A stretch of 5,594 nt of DNA from Burkholderiales bacterium (GCA_903643055.1 CAHJWV010000733.1:1-5594), one strand, 5' to 3'. Shown: positions 1-5,594, numbered from the stretch's first letter. Notes: a model not told the origin generated them from the sequence alone. Translations and numbers: made by a program.

Positions 1-29
1 GCGATCGGAACACTTCGTGTTCCGATCGC
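1..29 (-). terminator. Perfect 13-bp hairpin 3' of the hydrolase gene, possible terminator
   Basis: Arms 1-13 (GCGATCGGAACAC) and 17-29 (GTGTTCCGATCGC) are exact reverse complements around a 3-nt centre, TTC on the plus strand. The structure begins 53 nt past the stop codon of the minus-strand hydrolase gene, where a transcription end would be expected. No T-run follows it on the plus strand. On the minus strand the downstream bases lie outside the window, so a U-tract can be neither confirmed nor excluded. A weaker 6-bp dyad (50-55 with 61-66, AGCAGG/CCTGCT) lies between the stop codon and this hairpin. It could equally be an mRNA-stabilising hairpin or a dispersed palindrome. Confidence 0.5.
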
Positions 30-81
30 CCGCGGTCTTCACTTCAATGAGCAGGGCCGGCCTGCTGGGATCTTCGCCTGA

Positions 82-2538
82 TCAAGGGTTCAGGATCAGA
101 TTTGTCGAGATGCGCTTGGCACCCGCCTTGTAGAGGTTGTCGGCATCGATCTGGGTCAGAAAGCCCTGGCGAACCAGATCGTCGGCGGCCCTGCTGAATC
201 GGTCGATGTAGTCGGCCCGGCCGCGGTACAGGACATCCAGGCTCGGCCGGGTATCGGCCGGGCTCTTCGTCGCTGTGCTCACGGCAAACGGAATCATCAT
301 GCCGCCACCGTCGCAGGCTTCGCCTTCTGCATGGCCACGGCCGCGCATGTTCCAGCCGGCAAAGGTAGCGACCGGCGTCCTCATCTCCGGCATCTGGATG
401 CCGGCGATCTCGTTGCCATTGACGCCCACCTGCGGCACCAGGATCTGGTACTGCCGGTTCAGGTCTGCAGAAGGAACGCCGCTGGAATAGTCGGTGACGT
501 ACAGCTGGTTGTGAATGTCGATGTAGATCGCCGACAGCATCACCAAGTTGGCTGCGTTGTCACTGGGCACGTTGATGTTGGCCAGCTTCGGGAAGTTGAA
601 GATCGCGCCGTGTGTGGACACCAGCGTGCCGGCAGCCACCGTCGGGTACTGCGAAGCTGGGGGCGGCGTATTGAAGATGACCCAGTTTTCAAGCGACTGC
701 AGCAATGCGCGTTCAACCGGGGTTTCCGTGACACGGCTGTCCGGGAACTGGCACTTGCTGCCGGCGGCGGGAACCACGGCCACGCCGGTGCGCACGCCAT
801 CGCCACCGCCATGCTGCGTGCCTGAGACCAGGTAATAGCGAACGTTGTCTGGCAGCGCGATGTCACGGCCCGCGCCATCGGTGACGTTCAGCGACGCGCG
901 GCCGCCCCACCATTCGAACGAGCCGTCGAGCTGCATGATCTTCGGGCAGGTGTTCGAAGCCAGGCACTTCTTCAGCAGGCCGTCGGTGTTGCCGGTGAGC
1001 GGGTCGGTGATCACGCTGTAGCTGAACGGGAACTGGTCACCCGGCATCCAGTGATCTTCGTGCTGCTTCGACCAGCGGCCCATCTGCGAGAAGCGGCCAT
1101 TGGTCCAGGTGCGGCGGCCCGCTGCAATGATCGGCATCAGGCCATCGAAGACTTTGGTGCCATTGGCGTTGTTGAAGCCTTGGTAAAGGAAGTCGCGCAC
1201 GAAGCGGCCCGACTGCGAAATGCCATCGGCCAGCGCGACGTCGAAGTTGGTGGAAGGGTTGGCGGCGCAATTGACGCCCGAAGCACAGGCCGCGCCTTTC
1301 AGGTCGTTCAGCGGGTTGGCAAAGCCTTGCGCATCGGCGTTAGCAGTCTTCAGGAAGTCGACCAGATCGCGTACGGCGGCGAAGCCGATGCCATTGACGC
1401 GCGGCTTCGACCCGCGGTAGACGAAGGTGTAGATCGTCCCGGAGTCCGGGGTCACACGACCGCCACCCACACCGGGGACGATGCTGGGTGGTGTGAACTT
1501 GACAGCGTAGTTGCCATTGCCAGTAGAGACGTAGCTCCAGTTCGTCACTGGCACCGAGGGCGACGACGCGTAGTCTTGCTGGCCGCGGGCGTTGAGCCAT
1601 GACTGGCGGGCCGTGAAGGTGACTTCCGACAGGTCGGTGAGAGAAGCTGGTGCGTAGGTCAGGCCGATCGTGCCGCCCGCGGTGTCGGGTACGTATTCCT
1701 CGCGCACGATGCCGGTGATCGTGCTGCCATCGCTGTTGGTCGCGAACGGGAACGAGGTGCCGAGACCGCCTGTGCCGCCTTGGCCGCTTTGCGAAATGCC
1801 GCCTTGCCAGCCGCTCCAGACGACGGTGTAGCCACGACGCAGGATCGATGGGAAGTTGGCGTCGGGTGCCGAACCGTTGTCCAGCGCGCCACCGCCGATG
1901 AAGGTGCCTTGGCCGGCTTTGCCGCCGCGATTGACCACGTCATAGAACAGCACTCGCCGCGCATCGGCAGCCCGCTTGGGGCGCAGGATCGCGACATCGG
2001 TGGTGTACGCCACAAAACCGCCAGCGTCGCGCGGTGCATTGTTCAGGTCGACGATGCCGGCGTTGTTGGCATGAGCCGGATCGAGCCGGCCATGCACGAT
2101 GCCGCTGATCAACACGTAAGGCCCAGCCGCGCCGGCAGGTGTCGCGCCGTTGTAGGCATCGACGGTCGACACCACTTCGAAGCGATCGATGACGCCGGCA
2201 GGCTTGCTGCCGTTGCCCTGCAGGGCCGACAACTGGAGCGACGAGAGCGCGTTATCGAAGCCTACCGAGGTAAGGTTCGGCGTGCTGGCCTTGATCGTGA
2301 CCGTGCGGCCGCCGTATTGGGAATTTTCGAACAAGGTGACTTGCGTGCCTGGGGGCAGCTGCACCGAGGACACCCGGTCATTCCAGGCGTTGCCAACCCA
2401 AGGGTTGCTGGTGTCGGTGCAGAACGAGGCACCGGTGTAGTTGGCGTTTTCGAAAAAGCAGGCAGAGCCGGCAGCGAAGGCCGGGCCTACACCGATGGCG
2501 GCGCAAACAAAGGCGATAGAACGAATGATCTGGGGCAT
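82..2538 (-). CDS. Secreted beta/gamma-crystallin domain-alpha/beta hydrolase fusion protein
   Basis: Predicted exported hydrolase of 818 aa; substrate unknown. I chose the ATG at 2538 because it places a clean signal peptide at the N-terminus (MPQIIRS, then a hydrophobic stretch ending AFA, cleavage near residue 22). The reading frame stays open to a TTG at 2589, which would add 17 polar residues before that signal. Neither start has a clear Shine-Dalgarno. Residues about 26-103 form a beta/gamma-crystallin domain: two Greek-key F-x6-G motifs (F29-G36 and F70-G77) and two canonical calcium motifs (NDRVSS 53-58, DNALSS 95-100), with C27 and C40 as a possible disulfide. Residues about 115-818 resemble the Abhydrolase_10 family: GYTVVWSGWQ, then GISQSGRFVRDFLYQGFN with the nucleophile probably S441 (S443 possible), then NVRYYLVSGTQH with H576 as the likely catalytic histidine. 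The acid residue was not assigned. Domain calls are by motif recognition; esterase activity is inferred. Confidence 0.87.
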   Translation of the reverse strand: MPQIIRSIAFVCAAIGVGPAFAAGSACFFENANYTGASFCTDTSNPWVGNAWNDRVSSVQLPPGTQVTLFENSQYGGRTVTIKASTPNLTSVGFDNALSSLQLSALQGNGSKPAGVIDRFEVVSTVDAYNGATPAGAAGPYVLISGIVHGRLDPAHANNAGIVDLNNAPRDAGGFVAYTTDVAILRPKRAADARRVLFYDVVNRGGKAGQGTFIGGGALDNGSAPDANFPSILRRGYTVVWSGWQGGISQSGQGGTGGLGTSFPFATNSDGSTITGIVREEYVPDTAGGTIGLTYAPASLTDLSEVTFTARQSWLNARGQQDYASSPSVPVTNWSYVSTGNGNYAVKFTPPSIVPGVGGGRVTPDSGTIYTFVYRGSKPRVNGIGFAAVRDLVDFLKTANADAQGFANPLNDLKGAACASGVNCAANPSTNFDVALADGISQSGRFVRDFLYQGFNNANGTKVFDGLMPIIAAGRRTWTNGRFSQMGRWSKQHEDHWMPGDQFPFSYSVITDPLTGNTDGLLKKCLASNTCPKIMQLDGSFEWWGGRASLNVTDGAGRDIALPDNVRYYLVSGTQHGGGDGVRTGVAVVPAAGSKCQFPDSRVTETPVERALLQSLENWVIFNTPPPASQYPTVAAGTLVSTHGAIFNFPKLANINVPSDNAANLVMLSAIYIDIHNQLYVTDYSSGVPSADLNRQYQILVPQVGVNGNEIAGIQMPEMRTPVATFAGWNMRGRGHAEGEACDGGGMMIPFAVSTATKSPADTRPSLDVLYRGRADYIDRFSRAADDLVRQGFLTQIDADNLYKAGAKRISTNLILNP

Positions 2539-2725
2539 GGTGGCGGTCGTCAGGGACTTGTCGGACAGGTGGCAGTTGAATGAAGTCAAAGGGACTGAAA
2601 AGCTTCGCCGATCAATGGCTCGGCCCGGCGCTGCTGCGGTTCATCTGCATCTCTTGGCGATTCGCGTAGCGGCACTCGGCGGCTTTTCAAGTCTTCAATG
2701 GGCACATCTTTCCTTGGTCTCAGAA

Positions 2726-2754
2726 GTTAAAAGGTCGTATGCGAACTTTTTAAC
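2726..2754. promoter_or_regulatory. AT-rich imperfect 10-bp dyad upstream of the hydrolase gene
   Basis: GTTAAAAGGT (2726-2735) and ACTTTTTAAC (2745-2754) are reverse complements at 9 of 10 positions, the exception being a G:T pair, around a 9-nt spacer. The dyad sits in the AT-rich segment about 190 bp upstream of the hydrolase ATG. Two arms about two helical turns apart are typical of a dimeric regulator site. The binding protein is unknown, and the AT-rich arms make a chance dyad more likely than for a mixed sequence. Confidence 0.3.
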
Positions 2755-2888
2755 GGTTCATCAACAGCGGGAATTATTGAGGTGCACGAATTTGGAGCCC
2801 TCAAGTTGGTGCGTAAGGTTTTGTGCCAAATGCTTTTATATGAAAGCAAATTTCGTGTTTTATGCGGGCTGGCTCGCGCTGGAAGAAG

Positions 2889-2924
2889 GGTGTTTCTCAC
2901 TCTGAAATCGAGGTGAAAAACACC
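2889..2924. repeat. 36-bp dyad, 12-bp arms with one mismatch
   Basis: GGTGTTTCTCAC (2889-2900) and GTGAAAAACACC (2913-2924) are reverse complements at 11 of 12 positions, separated by 12 nt. The dyad marks the boundary between the AT-rich segment next to the hydrolase and the G+C-rich repeat-dense block. In RNA it would fold to a stem of about 12 bp with a 12-nt loop. No T-run follows on either strand, so a simple intrinsic terminator is unlikely. An operator, the edge of a dispersed repeat, or part of a structured RNA are all possible. Confidence 0.5.
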
Positions 2925-3021
2925 GCGAGATCACCCAGTCGAATCCACGCCGTTGGCGGCGTCGCAAAGGTGATTGCGGCAGCCCTTTCGAATCGAATTC
3001 GAGGGTAAATACCAACACAAG

Positions 3022-3051
3022 GGCGGCTGTGGAATTCGGCCACAGCCCGCC
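3022..3051. repeat. GC-rich hairpin with one bulged base
   Basis: GGCTGTGG (3025-3032) pairs exactly with CCACAGCC (3040-3047) around the loop AATTCGG. Allowing one bulged C at position 3048, the stem extends to 3022-3051, about 11 bp. It lies roughly 350 nt beyond the transporter stop codon. The minus-strand sequence after it is only moderately T-rich, so it is a poor intrinsic terminator. Its loop carries one copy of the AATTCGGC motif that recurs at 3099 and 3213. Confidence 0.5.
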
Positions 3052-3234
3052 GGACGTTGCGCCCGGCCCGTTTCGGGCTTGTTTGCCGGCTTGGATGCAA
3101 TTCGGCGGGCCTGATGAGCTTGCCGCAGGCTCTCGCCCACTCCGCACAACCGAGAAAGCGCACAAGCCGCTCGGCCAGCCAATCCGCTTGTTTTCGGCCA
3201 AGGTGTAGCCGCAATTCGGCACGGTATCGAATTC

Positions 3235-3280
3235 AATCCGCTCTGCCACCGGGCACACGCTCAGCGTGTGCCAGCGGATT
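3235..3280. repeat. Nested 46-nt hairpin 3' of the MFS gene
   Basis: The inner arms GGCACACGCT (3252-3261) and AGCGTGTGCC (3263-3272) are exact reverse complements around a single C. Directly outside the right arm, AGCGGATT (3273-3280) is the exact reverse complement of AATCCGCT (3235-3242). This gives an 18-bp paired structure with a 9-nt bulge (3243-3251) on one side. It lies 124 nt past the transporter stop codon on the minus strand. No U-tract follows on either strand. It may act as a terminator of an unusual kind, an mRNA 3'-end stabiliser, or part of a repeat family. Confidence 0.55.
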
Positions 3281-3403
3281 CGTGCGTTCGCTGTTCAACA
3301 CGGGCACCGGCATCGCCAGCTTCGCGTTGAGCACGGCGCGGCTGTCACGCGGGCCTGAACCCTCGTGAGAAGCCGCTTTCTTTCGATGGCGCCTGTCGTT
3401 GTT

Positions 3404-4711
3404 TCAGATGCCTGGCGCCTTGCGTGTGCCCGGGCGCGTGGCCGCGGTGGCCGCACGCCATGCCAGCGGTACGGCAATGAACGAGGCCACGAGGCCGAGC
3501 ACGGCCGCCGCCGGCCAGCCGCTGAACTTCACGCAAGCGGCCATGGTGGGTGGGCCCAGCAGCGAGCCCGCGGCGCCGCATTGCGCGAGCAGGCCATTGG
3601 CTCGAACCATCTGACCGGGCTCACCTGCCAGCCGTGGCAACAAGGCAAAGGCCAGGCTGGCAAACATGCCGCCCAGCACATTCAGCAGCAAGGCCAGGCC
3701 AATCGCCACGGGTGCCACAGGCGAGGGCGTGAACACGCCGAACAGCAGCAGCGGAGGCATAGCAAGCGACAGCGCGATCGGCCAGCGCATGCCGCCGCCA
3801 TGGCGCATCAGCCAGGCAGAGATCAGGCTGCCCCCGACAGCCGATATGGATGCCGCTGCGGTCCAGTGCCCCGCACTGGCTGGACTCAAGTCCAAGGTTT
3901 GCACAAGCAGGGTTGGCAGCAGGCCGATGACGCCGACTTCAAACAGCGTGAAGCCACCAAAGGCCAGTGCCAGAAACCATATCGCACGCGGTAGGCGGGA
4001 CGGGGGCGGTGCCGAGGCCGGCTTGTCGCGTGCCGCAGGGGCGTTGCTTCCATGCGCGGCCGGCCGTACCTTGCCCAAGGGCCCACTCGACCGCCACAAC
4101 ACGCCCAACAACAACAGGCCCGCCAGGCCGCCGGCAATCATCGCGCCGCGCCAGCCGACGGCTGCTGCGGCGCTGGCGCTGCCTGCGGCGCCGAGCGCCA
4201 AGCCCACGGGCACGAAGGTGCTCCACAAGGTCATCGCCAGACCCTGGATGCGAGGCCCTGCCGCGGCGGCACGCTGGGCGATCAACACCGGTGCGGTAAC
4301 GACCACCGCCACGTAACCCAAGGATTCGAACAGGCGCCAGCCAATCAACCCGCCGATGCCCTGCGAGGCCGAAGCCCCCAAGCCCGCCAGCGCGAGGAAT
4401 GCCACGCCACCCAACAGGCTGCGCCGCAGGCCAATGCGGTGGGCCACCATGCCCGCCACGGCACCGAGCGTGGCGCCGCCCACTTCAATCAGCGAGATCG
4501 CGATGGCCACCGTCGGCAGGCTCAGGTCGAGTGAGTGGGCAACCAAGGGCGCAAGGGCCGACAGCTTGCCGAGCTGCGCCGCGGCGAGCAGGCCGCAAAG
4601 GTACAGCAGCGTCACCTTTCGCCAGGGTGATGTCGTGGCTTTGGATCTGAATGCCGGTGACACCGGTGCCTCAGCGACCGGCGAAGACGGTGACGCTCCG
4701 ATGCCGCTCAT
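3404..4711 (-). CDS. MFS transporter, 12 transmembrane helices, substrate unknown
   Basis: A 435-aa inner-membrane protein with the two-times-six helix layout of the major facilitator superfamily. By eye the helices are near residues 33-52, 67-90, 98-114, 121-146, 157-180, 185-205, then 242-265, 283-302, 309-327, 331-358, 370-392 and 398-418. They are divided by a polar, Ala/Pro-rich central loop at 206-241. The loop between helices 2 and 3 carries a motif-A-like sequence (GMVAHRIGLRRS, 87-98) in which the usual acidic residue is His91. The polar N-terminus (1-30) is long for the family. A good ribosome site (GGGAGG, 6 nt before the ATG) fixes the start. The gene is divergent from an XRE regulator 44 bp away, a common arrangement for regulated efflux pumps. 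Resemblance to CynX/NimT-type carriers is possible but weak, so the transport direction and ligand are left open. Confidence 0.85.
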   Translation of the reverse strand: MSGIGASPSSPVAEAPVSPAFRSKATTSPWRKVTLLYLCGLLAAAQLGKLSALAPLVAHSLDLSLPTVAIAISLIEVGGATLGAVAGMVAHRIGLRRSLLGGVAFLALAGLGASASQGIGGLIGWRLFESLGYVAVVVTAPVLIAQRAAAAGPRIQGLAMTLWSTFVPVGLALGAAGSASAAAAVGWRGAMIAGGLAGLLLLGVLWRSSGPLGKVRPAAHGSNAPAARDKPASAPPPSRLPRAIWFLALAFGGFTLFEVGVIGLLPTLLVQTLDLSPASAGHWTAAASISAVGGSLISAWLMRHGGGMRWPIALSLAMPPLLLFGVFTPSPVAPVAIGLALLLNVLGGMFASLAFALLPRLAGEPGQMVRANGLLAQCGAAGSLLGPPTMAACVKFSGWPAAAVLGLVASFIAVPLAWRAATAATRPGTRKAPGI

Positions 4712-4717
4712 GGCTGG

Positions 4718-4723
4718 CCTCCC
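4718..4723 (-). promoter_or_regulatory. Ribosome binding site of the MFS gene
   Basis: On the minus strand GGGAGG stands 6 nt before the ATG at 4711. This is a near-consensus Shine-Dalgarno at good spacing and supports that start over internal methionines. It lies 12 bp from the edge of the 4736-4765 inverted repeat. Confidence 0.7.
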
Positions 4724-4735
4724 GCACTAAGGACA

Positions 4736-4765
4736 GCGTCAACATCGCCTGCAGCATGTTGACGC
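4736..4765. promoter_or_regulatory. Perfect 10-bp inverted repeat, putative operator for the XRE regulator
   Basis: GCGTCAACAT (4736-4745) and ATGTTGACGC (4756-4765) are exact reverse complements with a 10-nt spacer. The arm centres are 20 bp apart, two turns of B-DNA, as expected for a symmetric dimer binding one face. The right arm begins exactly at the ATG of the regulator, and the left arm ends 24 bp from the transporter's ATG. Binding here could block both divergent genes. The position over a start codon also allows an mRNA hairpin that hides the regulator's own start. The dyad is seen directly; the role and the binding protein are inferred. No convincing promoter hexamers were found beside it. 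Confidence 0.6.
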
Positions 4766-5370
4766 CACTTCAGCCACTTCGCATTCACAGCGGCGATGAG
4801 CGGGCACTCGGCCGGTCGCTGCGCACCTGGCGTGCGCTGCGCCGCATCAAGCAGCTGCATGCGGCGCAGCTGCTCGGCGTGTCGCAGGCGACGGTGTCGC
4901 GCTGGGCGAACGGACAGACGGCGCCCGCACTGGACGAAGCCGAGCGTCTGCGCTGCCTGATGGCCGCGCGGCTCGACAGCGATGCTGACCGCGTACTGGC
5001 GCGGCTGGTGCGCCAGTCGGCCTTGCCGGTGCATTTGATCTGCGATCTGACGCACCGGCTGCTGGCTGCATCGCCCGCGCGAGAGGCGCAATTCAAGGTG
5101 CCGTCGACCCCATTGATAGGCACGTCGCTGTGGCGTTATGCCAGCGATGACATCGCCGCTGCCGAGGCCCGGCTGGCCGATCAGGGCTGGTATGGGCCGA
5201 CGCCGCCAGCCATCGAATTTCACACTGGCACGCGCGACAGCGCGGATCTGGTGATTCATGCCTGCCAGATGCGCTGGGAGCGCTTCCAGCTGTCGGACGG
5301 CAGCTTCGTGCGGCGGGTCGAAAGCCTGCAGTCGGCGGGAAGTGTTCAAAAACATGGGAATCTCGGGTAA
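4756..5370 (+). CDS. XRE-type helix-turn-helix regulator with an unassigned C-terminal domain
   Basis: A 204-aa predicted DNA-binding protein. Residues about 17-72 form an XRE/Cro-type HTH domain: helix HAAQLLGV (35-42), turn, then recognition helix SQATVSRWANG (43-53), followed by an Arg/Ala-rich helical linker (62-88). Residues about 90-190 are not recognised with confidence. The string LICDLTHRLLAASP (94-107) followed by alternating helix and strand patterns suggests a PAS-like small-ligand sensor, which is inference only. The ATG at 4756 was chosen because the upstream extension to 4651 runs antisense through the transporter gene. No Shine-Dalgarno lies at normal distance (AAGGA is over 20 nt upstream), so translation may be weak or leaderless. 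The start codon lies inside the 4736-4765 dyad, pointing to autoregulation. The divergent MFS gene is the likely target. Confidence 0.8.
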   Translation: MLTPLQPLRIHSGDERALGRSLRTWRALRRIKQLHAAQLLGVSQATVSRWANGQTAPALDEAERLRCLMAARLDSDADRVLARLVRQSALPVHLICDLTHRLLAASPAREAQFKVPSTPLIGTSLWRYASDDIAAAEARLADQGWYGPTPPAIEFHTGTRDSADLVIHACQMRWERFQLSDGSFVRRVESLQSAGSVQKHGNLG

Positions 5371-5405
5371 AGGCAGAAGGCGTGACGCCAAAAGCAGTGA
5401 TGCTA

Positions 5406-5440
5406 GTCACCTTGATGGCAGAAAAAGGGGATGAGGTGAC
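5406..5440. terminator. Hairpin between convergent genes, possible terminator
   Basis: GTCACCT (5406-5412) and AGGTGAC (5434-5440) are exact reverse complements around a 21-nt loop in the 97-bp gap between the regulator stop (5370) and the stop of the convergent gene (5468). A smaller dyad, GGCG-TGA-CGCC, lies at 5379-5389, and the 8-mer GTGACGCC occurs in both structures (5382 and 5436). No T-run follows on either strand, so only the convergent context supports a termination role. Confidence 0.3.
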
Positions 5441-5467
5441 GCCGGGGCGGGCGGTGAATCCTGGGGC

Positions 5468-5594
5468 TCACCGAGCGCGTGCCGCTTCGAGTGCATCGGC
5501 CAGGTCGCCCAGCGAATGGCATTGCCGATAACGCGGGTGCGTGGTGGGAGCCTGCGCGGCCTCATGCGCCCAGACCAGCGGATAAGGAATCAGC
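5468..5594 (-). CDS. C-terminal fragment of an unidentified protein, cut by the window edge
   Basis: Reading leftwards from the right edge, one frame stays open for 41 codons to a TGA (complement of 5468-5470). It begins LIPYPLVWAHEAAQ and ends with a predicted amphipathic helix, SLGDLADALEAARAR. The middle (THPRYRQCHS) is rich in polar and aromatic residues. The composition looks like genuine high-GC coding sequence rather than a shadow, and the stop lies 97 bp from the convergent regulator gene. I do not recognise the family, and no function is proposed. Confidence 0.6.
   Translation of the reverse strand, partial: LIPYPLVWAHEAAQAPTTHPRYRQCHSLGDLADALEAARAR

Larger units (their letters stand above)
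2539..3403. other. 865-base gene-free region: AT-rich half plus repeat-dense half
   Basis: I see no credible gene here. Open frames of about 100-150 codons exist in several overlapping registers, but their starts are mostly TTG or GTG without ribosome binding sites, and one start lies inside a hairpin. The part next to the hydrolase (2701-2880) is about 44% G+C by hand count, far below the flanking genes, and is the natural place for the hydrolase promoter. I could not pick a convincing -35/-10 pair. The part nearer the transporter (about 2880-3280) is G+C-rich and full of dyads at 2889-2924, 2947-2962, 2983-3005, 3022-3051, 3066-3078, 3116-3132 and 3235-3280. It also carries short direct repeats: AATTCGGC at 3033, 3099 and 3213; ATCGAATTC at 2992 and 3226; AATCCGCT at 3181 and 3235. 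From 3281 to 3403 nothing stands out. Confidence 0.7.

Noticed and set aside
1051..1602. 183-codon plus-strand open frame opposite the hydrolase
   Set aside because: It lies wholly antisense to the catalytic region of the hydrolase, with no motif of its own. Long antisense frames are expected at this G+C content.
1780..2583. 267-codon plus-strand open frame opposite the hydrolase N-terminal half
   Set aside because: It is antisense to a gene with clear domain motifs, gives a low-complexity Arg/Gly/Ala-rich product, and has no recognisable domain. It is a shadow frame.
2730..2775. Possible sigma-70 promoter for the hydrolase on the minus strand (TTGATG, then CATACG at 17 nt)
   Set aside because: The -10 hexamer matches only three of six consensus bases, which is too weak to annotate.
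2441..2905. 154-codon plus-strand frame crossing the hydrolase 5' end into the AT-rich gap
   Set aside because: It starts antisense inside the signal-peptide and crystallin region and has no family-like features. The composition shift along it argues against one gene.
2983..3005. TTCGAATC-like string resembling a tRNA T-loop
   Set aside because: There is no matching acceptor, D or anticodon arm around it, and no cloverleaf can be drawn. The string belongs to a local palindrome.
3066..3085. Short GCCCG-TTT-CGGGC hairpin followed by TTGTTT, resembling a plus-strand intrinsic terminator
   Set aside because: The stem is only 5 bp, the T-run is broken, and no plus-strand gene lies upstream for it to end.
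3057..3368. 103-codon plus-strand frame in the repeat block
   Set aside because: It starts at TTG without a ribosome site, runs through several hairpins, and gives a Ser/Arg/Ala-rich product with no motif.
4651..4755. 35-residue N-terminal extension of the XRE regulator
   Set aside because: The extension would overlap the transporter's coding start and ribosome site on the other strand and shows no domain. The ATG at 4756 gives a normal HTH protein length.

Overview
The window is G+C-rich over most of its length and reads like a chromosomal stretch of a high-GC proteobacterium, most likely a member of the Burkholderiales. That placement rests on base composition, the compact hairpins without U-tracts, and the gene types. 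It is an inference, because no rRNA, tRNA or other marker is present. No mobile element, CRISPR array or tRNA was found.

Layout from left to right. (1) A perfect 13-bp hairpin lies at the left edge, 3' of a large minus-strand gene. (2) That gene (82-2538) encodes a predicted secreted protein with a signal peptide, a complete calcium-type beta/gamma-crystallin domain, and a large alpha/beta-hydrolase domain of the Abhydrolase_10 type (GISQSG motif). (3) About 865 bases (2539-3403) carry no gene that I can defend. The half nearest the hydrolase is AT-rich (about 44% G+C by hand count over 2701-2880) and probably holds its control region. The other half is crowded with inverted and short direct repeats. 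(4) A 12-helix MFS transporter (3404-4711, minus) is divergent from (5) an XRE-type HTH regulator (4756-5370, plus). Only 44 bp separate the two start codons, and a perfect 10-bp inverted repeat with a 10-bp spacer overlaps the regulator's start codon. (6) The C-terminal 41 codons of an unidentified minus-strand gene run off the right edge (5468-5594) and converge on the regulator.

The functional story I can support best is a regulator-transporter pair. The HTH protein probably binds the 10-10-10 dyad and controls itself and the divergent MFS gene, whose substrate is unknown. The hydrolase is downstream of the transporter on the same strand, but the long structured gap argues against a shared transcript. 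The most unusual items are the crystallin-hydrolase fusion, the operator-like dyad on the regulator's start codon, and the hairpin-dense intergenic block at about 2880-3280, which may be a dispersed repeat or an RNA element.
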